Positions 14,448 to 22,581 of a stretch of DNA of 43,560 nt are shown here, one piece after another. The stretch's first letter is position 1. Every line of letters begins with the position of its first letter. The notes beneath the pieces were generated by a model, which worked only from the letters and a program-made list of their open reading frames with translations, ran no database searches and had not been told where the DNA came from. This DNA comes from Rhodospirillaceae bacterium. GTDB lineage: Bacteria; Pseudomonadota; Alphaproteobacteria; UBA828. The stretch covers positions 1 to 43,560 of the forward strand of contig JAPPKP010000424.1 of NCBI GenBank assembly GCA_028819955.1. The letters run 5' to 3'. The translations under genes and the position numbers were made by a program.

Positions 14448-17413
14448 GGCTGTTCCCCGGGCTGGCTGATGACAGTTGCGGCGATCTCCCCGGCCAGGCG
14501 ATCAAGGAGGGCGCGTTCGGTTTCCGAAGACGCTGCGTCGCCGGTGATGGCGGCGGTGATGTGGCGCCGGGCGCTGCCGGAGGGGAACCTCACCGCGAGG
14601 CGGCGCCTCGCTTCGGCGGGCGGCAGCGCCCGGTAGAGGCGGTTCCTCAGCGCCGCATCGCGCGGCGCCGTGGTGAGCGCCCACAGCTCGGCGGCGCCGG
14701 GTGAGTTGACCACCACCTGCTCGATGCGTCCGCGCGGCGTCGCCGCGATGAGGAGGGCCGGCGCACCGTCGGCGGCGGGGCCGGTGAGCTCCGTGGCGAC
14801 GGCCGACTGCAGGGTTCCCGAGAGGTCGAAGAGGCGCGCGAGATCGGCGATCTCGCTCTTCTTGCCGCCGGCGCCCAGCACCCAGATGCGCGTCGCCAGC
14901 TCGACCAGCGGCGCCGTGAAGTCCTCGAGGCGCTGGGAGGAAAGGCCCAGGGTAACGCGCAGCTTCCTCGCCTCGCGGACGTCGCGCTGGACCTGCTCGA
15001 CGACGGCGCGGGCGCGGGCCGCCCGGTGGAACTCGTCGAAGCACAGGCGCTTGGGTGCTTCGCGGATCCGGGCGAGGCGCCGGCGGTGCCAGGCGCGGCA
15101 GGTCTCCGGGATCGCGGCGACGTCCTCTACGTCGATCCACCAGTGCCTGGTGAGCGCGTGGCGCGCCAGCATGTAGACCGCGGCCGTCTGCCGGTCGGCC
15201 TCGGGGCTGCCGGTCGGGGCGACCTCGGCGAGGTCGATCGCTGCCACCCGGGCCCCTGCGGTGTCGAACACCGTCGGGTGAAAGAAGATCGGCCAGGTGT
15301 CGGCTGCCGCGGCGAGGATGCGGATGACCGCATCCGTGACGCTCTCGCCGCCCGGACTCCACGTTGCGCCGCCGATCAGCGCCTGGACGGCCGGCTCGCG
15401 GACGGCGGCGGCGAGGTCGGACATGAGGGGCACGGCGAAGCGCTGGGCCCGGGCCGCGGCCTGGGTCTGGCCTGCCGCGAAGAGGAGATCGACGATCTCC
15501 CACCAGGTGGAGCGCGGCGGGATCGTCACGGCCGAGATGCCGAGAGCCTCGTCGACTCCAGTGTCGCGGCGTGGCGTGTAGAGGGCAGGTTCGCCGCCGG
15601 CCACGGAATCGCTCCTCATGCGGTAGGCGGCGTCGATCATCGGCCCAATCGCCTCCCGCGCGCCGTCCGGGACGCCGGGCGCACCCGCCGGGGTCAGGAT
15701 CAGCGCAAGGAGGTTGCCGAGGTACTGGCGCTCTGCCGGGAGCGGCCGGCGGCAACCGAGCTGGGTGTCGAACGGATTGATGGCGCACTCGGGCGTCATC
15801 GTGAGGCGGAAGGCGCCGGCCTCGTGGCGGCGCTGTTCGGGCAGGGCCTCGCGCAGGAGCGAGACGAGGCCGGTCGACGACGGGCCGATGTCGATGACCG
15901 CGACCAGCGGCAGGTCCGCGTGCCCGCTCTGCAGGCACCAGGCCAGGTTGAGCGCGTTCAACAGCACCGACTTTCCGCGCCCCGGGACGCCGTAGATGAG
16001 GTCGAGGCCGTGATCCTCCGACGTCTCGAAGCTGAAGGGCAGCATCCTGCCGTCGGGTGACCGGAAAAGGTGGTTCGGCCGGTCGCTGCCGAAGGCCGCC
16101 GGACGGCCTATCGGGAACATCCTCAAGGCCTCGTCGAGAGGTGCGAGCGCCGGCTCCGCCGTGCCGCCGCAGGCGAAGCCCGGCACGCTCGCCGCCAGCG
16201 TCTCGAGAGAATCGCCGACGAGGCGCGTGGCGACGCATTCGCCCCAGCCCTCGAGGATCTGCTGGGCTCGCGACGCGCGACGCGCCGTCTCGGAGGCGTC
16301 TTCGTCGATTGCGGTCCACGTCAGGAGCGACAGGCGCAGGCGCACCACGGCCCGCGACTTCTGGCGCAGCTCCGCCAGGGCATTGAGCGACTCGCGCACG
16401 GCGCGCGAATCGGGCGACGAGAAAGCGAGGAAGGCCGACGCGATGCGCCGCGTTGCCGCGCCCAGCGTTGCCAGGCCGCCCCCCTCGATCAAGAGGGAGA
16501 AGCGGCAGGGGATGCCGGCGGCGGCAAGCGCGGCGGCGAACTCGCCGAAGGGGCGCGCGCTCCTGGGGCCGTGGAGCATGTCGATCGCCGCGTAGCGCCG
16601 TGCTCCGATCTCGATCCATGCCCCCTTGCGGCGAGGCTCGTCGACGATGATCTGCGGCGCCAACGGCGGCACATGGGCCCCGTTCCATCCCGGATCGGTG
16701 AGGTGCGCCGGGGCAGGGTCCTCGGCCGTCACCGGCAGGTTGCGGTCCGCTGTGGCGCCGCTCGTCATGCGGCGGATGACCGCCAGCGCGCGGCCGGTCC
16801 CCAGGCGCCGGAAGGCGATCCCGGCCGAGCCGAGAGCCCCCTCGACGCTGTGGAGGAACGCCGCGTGGCGCGGTTCCAGCGAATCGTAGGTGGCTTGAGG
16901 GCACTGCGCTTCCGACAGCCCGGGCAGCCAGTGTTGAAGGCGGCGGCGCATGGCGCGCCGGTCGCGGCGTTCCTGGTCCCTCGTCAGCGCCGAGGGCCGT
17001 GTCCAGCACGCCATGGTGACGGTCTCGTCGGCAACGATGGACGCGAGGCGGCGCTCGCGCTCGCCCAGCACGTCCGCCAGGTCGAGGCCCTGGGCCCGGG
17101 CGGCGGCGACCTGGCGGGTCATGAAGCCGCCGAGAGAGGCCGACGAGGGGTCGCGCTCGAAGGCGATGTGGATCGCGTGGCCGGGATCCAGCAGCGCGGT
17201 GTTCCACCGGGCAAGCCCGGTGTCGACGAACCGCTGCAGTTCTTCCTCGCCGGTCGCGGAGAGCGCGCCGTCGATCTCGATCAACGTCACGAGCGAGCCG
17301 TCGCGGGCAAGGATGAGGCCTTCTGCGAGGCCCGCCGCCGGCGCCAGGAAGGCCTCCAGCCCCTTCTTGCGCGCGCTCCACGCGAGCGCGGTGATGTCGT
17401 CGAGGACCTTCAT
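14444..17413 (-). CDS. dotO: DotO/IcmB/TraU secretion ATPase (VirB4-like)
   Basis: This 989-residue cytoplasmic ATPase is the VirB4 counterpart that powers assembly and export in type IVB systems. Walker A is GVPGRGKSVLLN at about residues 474-485 and Walker B is KRLCFDEFHRA at about 786-796. The late segment has LGLSSQRLEDFT and TRIWVLGAGGKKSEIADLARLFDLSG, typical of the DotO/IcmB C-terminal ATPase lobe. The N-terminal half lacks recognisable motifs, as usual. It lies 8 bases after the icmD-like gene and is coupled by a GTGA overlap to the gene below. Confidence 0.92.
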   Translation of the reverse strand: MKVLDDITALAWSARKKGLEAFLAPAAGLAEGLILARDGSLVTLIEIDGALSATGEEELQRFVDTGLARWNTALLDPGHAIHIAFERDPSSASLGGFMTRQVAAARAQGLDLADVLGERERRLASIVADETVTMACWTRPSALTRDQERRDRRAMRRRLQHWLPGLSEAQCPQATYDSLEPRHAAFLHSVEGALGSAGIAFRRLGTGRALAVIRRMTSGATADRNLPVTAEDPAPAHLTDPGWNGAHVPPLAPQIIVDEPRRKGAWIEIGARRYAAIDMLHGPRSARPFGEFAAALAAAGIPCRFSLLIEGGGLATLGAATRRIASAFLAFSSPDSRAVRESLNALAELRQKSRAVVRLRLSLLTWTAIDEDASETARRASRAQQILEGWGECVATRLVGDSLETLAASVPGFACGGTAEPALAPLDEALRMFPIGRPAAFGSDRPNHLFRSPDGRMLPFSFETSEDHGLDLIYGVPGRGKSVLLNALNLAWCLQSGHADLPLVAVIDIGPSSTGLVSLLREALPEQRRHEAGAFRLTMTPECAINPFDTQLGCRRPLPAERQYLGNLLALILTPAGAPGVPDGAREAIGPMIDAAYRMRSDSVAGGEPALYTPRRDTGVDEALGISAVTIPPRSTWWEIVDLLFAAGQTQAAARAQRFAVPLMSDLAAAVREPAVQALIGGATWSPGGESVTDAVIRILAAAADTWPIFFHPTVFDTAGARVAAIDLAEVAPTGSPEADRQTAAVYMLARHALTRHWWIDVEDVAAIPETCRAWHRRRLARIREAPKRLCFDEFHRAARARAVVEQVQRDVREARKLRVTLGLSSQRLEDFTAPLVELATRIWVLGAGGKKSEIADLARLFDLSGTLQSAVATELTGPAADGAPALLIAATPRGRIEQVVVNSPGAAELWALTTAPRDAALRNRLYRALPPAEARRRLAVRFPSGSARRHITAAITGDAASSETERALLDRLAGEIAATVISQPGEQP

Positions 17414-17421
17414 CCCTCAGC

Positions 17422-17793
17422 TCATGGGTCCAGCGCCGGGCGGGTGAGCGTGGCGCCGTCGACGGCGAACGTCTCACCGACGGCGTTGATCACCGACGGG
17501 GCGGCGATGAGGGCGGCGCCGACGAGAAGGGCGATGAGGCCGGAGCCTATGGTGGTCTGGCCCGGCTGATCGACGTGGCGCTTGAGACGCAGCAGTCCGA
17601 AGCCGGCGATAAGGATGCCAAGGATGTAGAAAGCGACGGAGATGAAGAGTGGCAGCAGTTCGAGGTCCGATGCCGCGGCCTCGGCCATTTCACCGAGGCT
17701 GATGGCATGAGCCGACGCTGACGGGACCGCTGCCAGGACGCCGACGACGAGGCGCCAGGCGATGGTGGCGGCCGGGACGAGGGGGAATCGCAT
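17422..17793 (-). CDS. icmD: IcmD/TraR-like small membrane protein
   Basis: The 123-residue product has a signal peptide (cut after PSASAHA or near) and two further hydrophobic segments, LPLFISVAFYILGILIAGFG and GLIALLVGAALIAAPSVINA. Between them is RLKRHVDQPGQTTIG. A short loop of the form L-K-x-H-x-D-x-P between two helices is the pattern of IcmD/DotP and TraR. The start ATG 17793 follows a strong AAGGAGG. It sits between the icmC-like gene and dotO, the order found in I-type transfer regions. Confidence 0.75.
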   Translation of the reverse strand: MRFPLVPAATIAWRLVVGVLAAVPSASAHAISLGEMAEAAASDLELLPLFISVAFYILGILIAGFGLLRLKRHVDQPGQTTIGSGLIALLVGAALIAAPSVINAVGETFAVDGATLTRPALDP

Positions 17794-17805
17794 GGGAGCC
17801 TCCTT

Positions 17806-18342
17806 CTAGGAAATCTCGAGGACGCGGATGCCCAGCGTCGTCTGCAGGGCGTCGACGAGGGCGACGATGTGCCAGGCGGCCGTGCCGCCCAGCATGTGCA
17901 TGGCGGCCGATCCCGCCGTGGCGCCGGGTTTGCCGTCGGAGCAGGCGCGCAGCACGAAGATGCCGCGGATGAAGGCGAAGAGACCGACCAGGGAGACGAT
18001 GGCGAAGACCGCGGCCAGGAGGCCGTCGAAGGGGCTCGACGGGGCGGACGCGTATCCCAGCGTCGCCGTGCGGTGGAGGTCGTTCGTGCCGAAGATCGTG
18101 GTGGCGGTGGCATCGAGCCACGACGGCAGCTGCACGCACGCCACGCCGGCCAGGAAGGTTGCCAGGGTGCCGAGCGCCGCCGGCGCGCCGCCCCTGCCGA
18201 AACCGTCCGCGTGCCTGAGCATCCTCAAGCCTGTCAGCACCAGCAGCCACAGGCCGGCGACGACGCACATGACGAGGATGAGCCCGAGGACGGGTTCGAG
18301 GACGTCCGCGACGAAGGCGATGACCATCTGGGCGAGGTTCAC
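17806..18342 (-). CDS. icmC: IcmC/DotE/TraQ-like membrane protein
   Basis: A 178-residue integral membrane protein starting at a GTG that overlaps the dotG stop (GTGA). It has four hydrophobic segments. The second half includes VQLPSWLDATATTIFGT, resembling the conserved end of the second helix in IcmC/TraQ proteins (a proline after the helix, then T-x-F-G). IcmC and IcmD families are related and both are inner-membrane parts of type IVB systems. TraP/DotF, which lies between traO and traQ in R64, is absent here. Confidence 0.72.
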   Translation of the reverse strand: MNLAQMVIAFVADVLEPVLGLILVMCVVAGLWLLVLTGLRMLRHADGFGRGGAPAALGTLATFLAGVACVQLPSWLDATATTIFGTNDLHRTATLGYASAPSSPFDGLLAAVFAIVSLVGLFAFIRGIFVLRACSDGKPGATAGSAAMHMLGGTAAWHIVALVDALQTTLGIRVLEIS

Positions 18343-19421
18343 CGGTCCGCGCCTCCCTCAGGCGGGATGCCGGAGATCAACGGTGCGGTGACGAAGGTGA
18401 CGGCGAGTTCGGTGTCCCGTGGAATGGAAACGGTCATGGCGCCGGGCGCGTCTTCCTGCAGCACGGCGGCCGCCGGGCCGGTGGCGGCGGCAAGCGCCTC
18501 GTAGACGCGCTGCCGGGATGTCGCCTCGGCGGTGCTCTGGACGACAATCCCGCCGTCGATGTTGACGGTGGTCTGGGGCCTGGCCAGGGCCCTCGACCAG
18601 CCTTCGACGAAGGCGATCGCCGCCGGCATGATGACGCGGTCGAACCAGTGGCGGTCGACCTTGCCTTCGATGCCGAAGCACGCGCAGTCCAGCCCGACGG
18701 CCCAGCCGTCGACGGCGACGGAAACGCCGTCGATCTCGAGGCGCGTGAGGCGCAGGACCAGGGAGTCGCGGACCTGGCTGAACGCGCCCGTGGCGACCGC
18801 CCCGTAGAGCGGCGGCTCGAGGATCTCGATCAACACCGGTCCCGGGAAATCGCTGTTCACCTCGTAGAGCGTGCGGGCGTAGAGCGGCCGGCCGGCCTCG
18901 ACGGCAGGGACGATCGCCGGCGGGCCCGCAACGGCCGGCGGCGGTTCCTCTTCGGCCGGCCTGACCGCCGCCGCGGCGTAGGAAACGGCGACGATCTCGG
19001 GCGGCCTCGACCACTCCTCGATCAGCACACCGAGAAGGTCGGAGAGATCCTGCCCCGGAGCCGTGCCGGGGTAGGGGGAGAGGACATCGGATGGCGCGTG
19101 GATGACGGGCGGCGCCTCCCGGTGGACATAGCCGGCCTGGGCCCGGGCGGGCGGAGCCGCCTCGTCCAGGGCCTCCTGCGCCCCGGCGGCGGGTTCCGTG
19201 ACCTCTCCGATTTGCGCAGCGATCACGGTGTCGCCGGTTTCGCGGGCGCCCTCGATGGCCTGGCGATCGCGTTCGGCGACCGTGCCGCGCCAGGCTTCGG
19301 TGCCTTGCGTGTTGGGGTCGAGGTCGAACGAGGAGTTGTCCGGCGGGCGGATGTCCTGCGCTGCGGCGGACGCGGCGAGGACGACGCCGGCGGCGAGGAG
19401 GAGGGCCGACATGCGGATCAT
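18339..19421 (-). CDS. dotG: DotG/IcmE/TraO, VirB10-like channel protein
   Basis: DotG spans the envelope and forms the central channel of the core complex. The 360-residue product has an N-terminal signal-like segment, a proline/acidic middle (for example PAEEEPPPAVAGPPAIVPAV) and a conserved C-terminal VirB10-like domain from about residue 180. That domain includes AGRPLYARTLYEVNSDFPGP, EPPLYGAVATGAFSQVRDSL and VDRHWFDRVIMPAAIAFVEG. Start ATG 19421 overlaps the dotH stop as ATGA. It is much shorter than Legionella DotG because the long pentapeptide-like repeat region is missing. The N-terminus looks cleavable rather than a plain inner-membrane anchor, which deserves checking. Confidence 0.9.
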   Translation of the reverse strand: MIRMSALLLAAGVVLAASAAAQDIRPPDNSSFDLDPNTQGTEAWRGTVAERDRQAIEGARETGDTVIAAQIGEVTEPAAGAQEALDEAAPPARAQAGYVHREAPPVIHAPSDVLSPYPGTAPGQDLSDLLGVLIEEWSRPPEIVAVSYAAAAVRPAEEEPPPAVAGPPAIVPAVEAGRPLYARTLYEVNSDFPGPVLIEILEPPLYGAVATGAFSQVRDSLVLRLTRLEIDGVSVAVDGWAVGLDCACFGIEGKVDRHWFDRVIMPAAIAFVEGWSRALARPQTTVNIDGGIVVQSTAEATSRQRVYEALAAATGPAAAVLQEDAPGAMTVSIPRDTELAVTFVTAPLISGIPPEGGADR

Positions 19422-20317
19422 GGCGCCAGATCCTCGAGGGGCGTCGTCGGCTGGTTGCGGAAGTCGATCCGCTGGGTCCGGCCGCCCCGCGACACAAGGG
19501 CGAACGGTGTCGCCGGCAGGCGATAGGCCCAGCGTCCGTCGGCCGAACGCTCCGCGGCCCACGGTCCGGGCGAGAGTACGGTGCCGGCGGTGACGAGGAG
19601 GATGTCGCCGCCGGCGGCCCAGGCCCGGTCGGCCGGGCTTCCGCCGCTCACCACCAGGCGGGTGGCGGCGGATGGCGGGCGGCCCGCCAGGAGTCCCAAC
19701 AGGTGGTCGTCGCCTGCCTGGAAGGCCGGGCGGTGGACCAGGGCCTGCGCATCGGCCGCCGGTCCCGGCAGGGTGATGCGGATGTCGACGCGCACGTCGG
19801 CGCGGCCGTCGCCGTCGACGAGCGCCAGGACGACCGGTTCGGTGAGGTGCGCCAGCTTGACCAGGGCGTTGCCGTGGAGGTGGCTCCTCGCCGGCGCCAG
19901 GTAGAGGATGTGCTGCGCGCCGGGCGGCCTGGAGTCGGCCCGGCCCGGCAGGAACGACCGGTCGACCAGGACCTCCTCGATGGGCCACGGTTCCCCGGTG
20001 ACGTCGGTGAAGGTGACGGCCGAGGTGTAGCCGCGGACGAGGTGGACGAAGGGCATCCGTTCCTCGCCGGGGTGGATCTGCAGACGGCGCAGGCGCGCCG
20101 CCGGAGGCTCGCCGCCGGCCGACGCCGTGGCTTCGCGCACCTGCTCGAGCAGCGCGCCCAGAAGGCGGATCTGCTCCTGCGTGAAAGGCATCGCCTGGCG
20201 CCCGGTGGCCGCGGTCTCGTGGTCGCTGGCGGCGTGCTCCGGCCAGATATCCGGATCCTGGGAGGCGCCGGAGGACGCGGCCAGGACGAGGGCCGCGATG
20301 AGGGCACTCGCTCTCAT
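19418..20317 (-). CDS. dotH: DotH/IcmK/TraN outer-membrane core protein
   Basis: DotH is the outer-membrane-associated core component, placed there with help from the DotC and DotD lipoproteins. The 299-residue product has a signal peptide (MRASALIAALVLAASSGASQ). The family core follows: PFVHLVRGYTSAVTFTDVTG and EPWPIEEV near residues 88-115, then a C-terminal beta-rich part ending near DFRNQPTTPLEDLAP. The ATG at 20317 overlaps the dotI stop as ATGA. Order dotI-dotH-dotG is the classic traM-traN-traO order. Confidence 0.88.
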   Translation of the reverse strand: MRASALIAALVLAASSGASQDPDIWPEHAASDHETAATGRQAMPFTQEQIRLLGALLEQVREATASAGGEPPAARLRRLQIHPGEERMPFVHLVRGYTSAVTFTDVTGEPWPIEEVLVDRSFLPGRADSRPPGAQHILYLAPARSHLHGNALVKLAHLTEPVVLALVDGDGRADVRVDIRITLPGPAADAQALVHRPAFQAGDDHLLGLLAGRPPSAATRLVVSGGSPADRAWAAGGDILLVTAGTVLSPGPWAAERSADGRWAYRLPATPFALVSRGGRTQRIDFRNQPTTPLEDLAP

Positions 20318-20949
20318 GTCGCGCCCGTGACGATGAGCTGCTGCACGCCGATCCCCGCCGGGCGGTCCGACAGGGGCACGCGCATGACGAGGACCTCGGC
20401 CACCATCTTCTGGTTCAGGGTCCGGGAGCCTGCGTGGAAGGTGACGGTGAGCGGAAACTCCACCGCCCAGGCCGCCTGCCCGTCGAAGATCATCGTCGCC
20501 GTGATGACCGGCGCCCCGGTGGCGACGGCCGAGGCCACCTGCAGGTTGTCGGTGAGGCGCTCGAGGAAGAGGCTCTCTTCCAGGGCCGAGACGTAGCCGG
20601 CGTAGCCGTCGTCGGTGAAGTGGTCGCGCACGGCCGCCAGGCGCATGCGCCAGTCGTGGTGGCCCAGGGTGAAGGCTTCCGTCACGGCGGTGACGGTCCA
20701 GTTCCGCAAGGCGGCGTCGGACATGATCGGCTCGTCGAGCGGCGTCATCTCGATGACGCGGCCGTCCGGCTCCGCGGCGACGGTGATGTAGACCGTCGAG
20801 TGAAAGATGACGTAGCCGGCCAGCGCCGCCGCCTCGAGGGCGGCGATGGCGGCAAGGATCACCGCCACCCGGCGCCAGCCCAGGTGCTGGTCGCGGTGGA
20901 AGCCGAAGAGCGTGAAAGCCTGGCGGGCCGCCTGGGTCCGGGCGCTCAT
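20314..20949 (-). CDS. dotI: DotI/IcmL/TraM inner-membrane core protein
   Basis: The 211-residue product has one N-terminal membrane anchor at about residues 28-50 (AVILAAIAALEAAALAGYVI) and a periplasmic VirB8-like domain. The family segment ALRNWTVTAVTEAFTLGHHDWR lies near 80-101. PLTVTFHAGSRTLNQKMVAE is near 165-185. DotI forms inner-membrane rings with DotJ in Legionella; no separate DotJ is present here, as in R64-type systems. Start ATG 20949 overlaps the upstream gene's stop as ATGA. Confidence 0.88.
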   Translation of the reverse strand: MSARTQAARQAFTLFGFHRDQHLGWRRVAVILAAIAALEAAALAGYVIFHSTVYITVAAEPDGRVIEMTPLDEPIMSDAALRNWTVTAVTEAFTLGHHDWRMRLAAVRDHFTDDGYAGYVSALEESLFLERLTDNLQVASAVATGAPVITATMIFDGQAAWAVEFPLTVTFHAGSRTLNQKMVAEVLVMRVPLSDRPAGIGVQQLIVTGAT

Positions 20950-21722
20950 GGCGCCGCCTCCAGGAAGGCGGCGACGTTGTCCACCGCCCCGGCTTGCGCG
21001 TGCCAGGCGCCGCCGGAGAAGGTCCTCAGGATCGGCACGACGCCGAGCCCGGTGGCGGCATGGGCGGCATTGTTCTCCCGCAGCGCCGCGGCCGTTGCAG
21101 GAGTCGGCTGCATTCCCCGGCGATCGAACCAGGCCGCCAGCCCGTCCTCGCCGACGGCTGCGAGGGCCTGGCGGGCGGAGTCGGCGCCCAGGAGCGCCAC
21201 GGGGATGACCTCCAGCGTCAACTCGCCCTGGAGAGCCGCGTGCGCGAACCGGGCGACGGTGCTGCGCGAGAACGGACAGGCGGGATCCGCGAAGATCTGC
21301 ACCCTTCGCCCGGCTGATCCCAGCGTGAAGCCGTGGCTGGGCGGTGGGCCAGGCGCGTCCACGTCCTGCGGATCGGTCTCGAGAGCGGAGTCGGCCGCCT
21401 GCGAAGGCGGTGCCCGGCCTGCCTCGGCCGCGGCGAGCTGCTGCGCCGTCACCAGGAGGCCGTCGGGCGCATAGAGGGTGCCGACCACCGCGTGGCCGGA
21501 CGGGGTGACGTAGAGAGTGTAGCCGACGTCATCGTCGGGGCGGGTGACACGATAGCCGGCGAGGCCCGGCGTGGCGCCGATGAAGTCCACGGTCGCGCCG
21601 TCCTCCCGAAGCAGGCTGACGATGGCGGTATCGCCCGTGGCGCTCTCGAGTGGCGGATCCTGCGCGGTGGCGATGGCGGCGGCGAGGAGTGCCGCGGCGA
21701 TGACGGCGCCGCGGACGGTCAT
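20946..21722 (-). CDS. DsbC/TrbB-like thioredoxin-fold protein with CPFS instead of CXXC
   Basis: The 258-residue product has a signal peptide (up to AIATA before QDPP), a small N-terminal dimerisation-like part and a C-terminal thioredoxin domain. The active-site segment reads FADPACPFSRSTVARF at about residues 154-169, where DsbC/DsbG proteins have D-P-x-C-P-Y-C. The second cysteine is Ser, so classic disulfide isomerase or oxidase chemistry is unlikely. A chaperone or single-cysteine role is possible. R64 trbB encodes a DsbC-like protein needed for the transfer apparatus, which supports the assignment by context. Start ATG 21722 overlaps the previous stop as ATGA. Confidence 0.75.
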   Translation of the reverse strand: MTVRGAVIAAALLAAAIATAQDPPLESATGDTAIVSLLREDGATVDFIGATPGLAGYRVTRPDDDVGYTLYVTPSGHAVVGTLYAPDGLLVTAQQLAAAEAGRAPPSQAADSALETDPQDVDAPGPPPSHGFTLGSAGRRVQIFADPACPFSRSTVARFAHAALQGELTLEVIPVALLGADSARQALAAVGEDGLAAWFDRRGMQPTPATAAALRENNAAHAATGLGVVPILRTFSGGAWHAQAGAVDNVAAFLEAAP

Positions 21723-22306
21723 GGATCGTTCTCCGTGGCGGGAGGCGGACGGTGCACGATCACCAGGGTGCGCCCCGAGGGAGCGAACTGGGCGACCGGC
21801 GCGTGACTGAGGTGGGAGAGGCTGAAGAGGAGGGCCCGGGCGGCATCCTCGAAGGCGCCGCTGAACGTCGCGCGCTGATCGATCCGCCAGCGCCGGTCGG
21901 TGAGCCAGACGATCTCGACGCCAGCGTCCTCTCCCCACCGTGCGAGAACATCGGCGAGGAGTTCGCCCGGCGCCACGAACCACGTCCGGGGCGGCGACGG
22001 GGTGATGTCCCACGGTGCGGCATCGTTCGGGAAGACGAGCAGCACGTCACCCTCGCGGGCCCAGGCGAGGCCGGCGCCGGTGAGGGCTGCCCGCCAGTCC
22101 GTCTCGCCTGCCGGCGCAGCCTGGCCGGGGTCGGTGCCGTCGGCCCAGACGACCTCGGTGCCGTCGTCGAGAAGGCCGGTCAACAGACTGGCCAGCGAGC
22201 CTGGCGGGCCATCCGGGGCGACCTGGTAGAGCGGCGGGTCGGGCGGCGGAACGTAGGTGAAGGAGGCCGCCGCCGGGGCACTGAGGGCGAGGGCGATGGC
22301 CGCCAC
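21719..22306 (-). CDS. TcpQ/PilL-like exported protein, second copy (TraL position)
   Basis: About 195 residues from a GTG at 22306, directly after the icmT stop; it starts with a signal peptide (LALSAPAAA before SFTY). The C-terminal half matches the TcpQ/PilL pattern of type IVb pilus proteins: WFVAPGELLADVLARWGEDA, then VEIVWLTDRRWRIDQRATFS, GAFEDAARAL. This domain helps to stabilise or place a secretin at the outer membrane. It sits inside the dot block, not the pil block, where R64 has traL. The start codon is my inference because no ATG is available. Confidence 0.65.
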   Translation of the reverse strand: MAAIALALSAPAAASFTYVPPPDPPLYQVAPDGPPGSLASLLTGLLDDGTEVVWADGTDPGQAAPAGETDWRAALTGAGLAWAREGDVLLVFPNDAAPWDITPSPPRTWFVAPGELLADVLARWGEDAGVEIVWLTDRRWRIDQRATFSGAFEDAARALLFSLSHLSHAPVAQFAPSGRTLVIVHRPPPATENDP

Positions 22307-22308
22307 CG

Positions 22309-22572
22309 TCAGCCGAAGTCGGTAAAGCGGCGGATGCGGTGTGGCGCGATTCCGCCCGCCTTGCCCGCCAGGCGCACGCGCACGGCCCTCAGGGCCGCGG
22401 TGAGGCGGTACCCGCGTGTCTCGGCCAGCCGGAAGAGGACGATCAGCAGGACGAGCAGCGCCGTCGTCGTCCAGGTCGGCCAGAAGAGCCACAGGCCCGC
22501 AGGGGCGATGAGGCGGGCGTCGAGAATGGAGAGCCGCACCGGCCGGGCGCTGTCGCGCCAGGGGATCGTCAT
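22309..22572 (-). CDS. icmT: IcmT/TraK family protein
   Basis: An 87-residue protein with the family opening WRDSARPVRLSILDARLIAP at residues 5-24. A hydrophobic hairpin follows (GLWLFWPTWTTTALLVLLIV, then LFRLAETRGYRLTAALRAVR). Length and sequence fit IcmT/TraK, a small inner-membrane protein of type IVB systems. The ATG at 22572 lies 9 bases after the dotB stop. Order dotD-dotC-dotB-icmT equals traH-traI-traJ-traK. Confidence 0.88.
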   Translation of the reverse strand: MTIPWRDSARPVRLSILDARLIAPAGLWLFWPTWTTTALLVLLIVLFRLAETRGYRLTAALRAVRVRLAGKAGGIAPHRIRRFTDFG

Positions 22573-22581
22573 GGATGGTCC

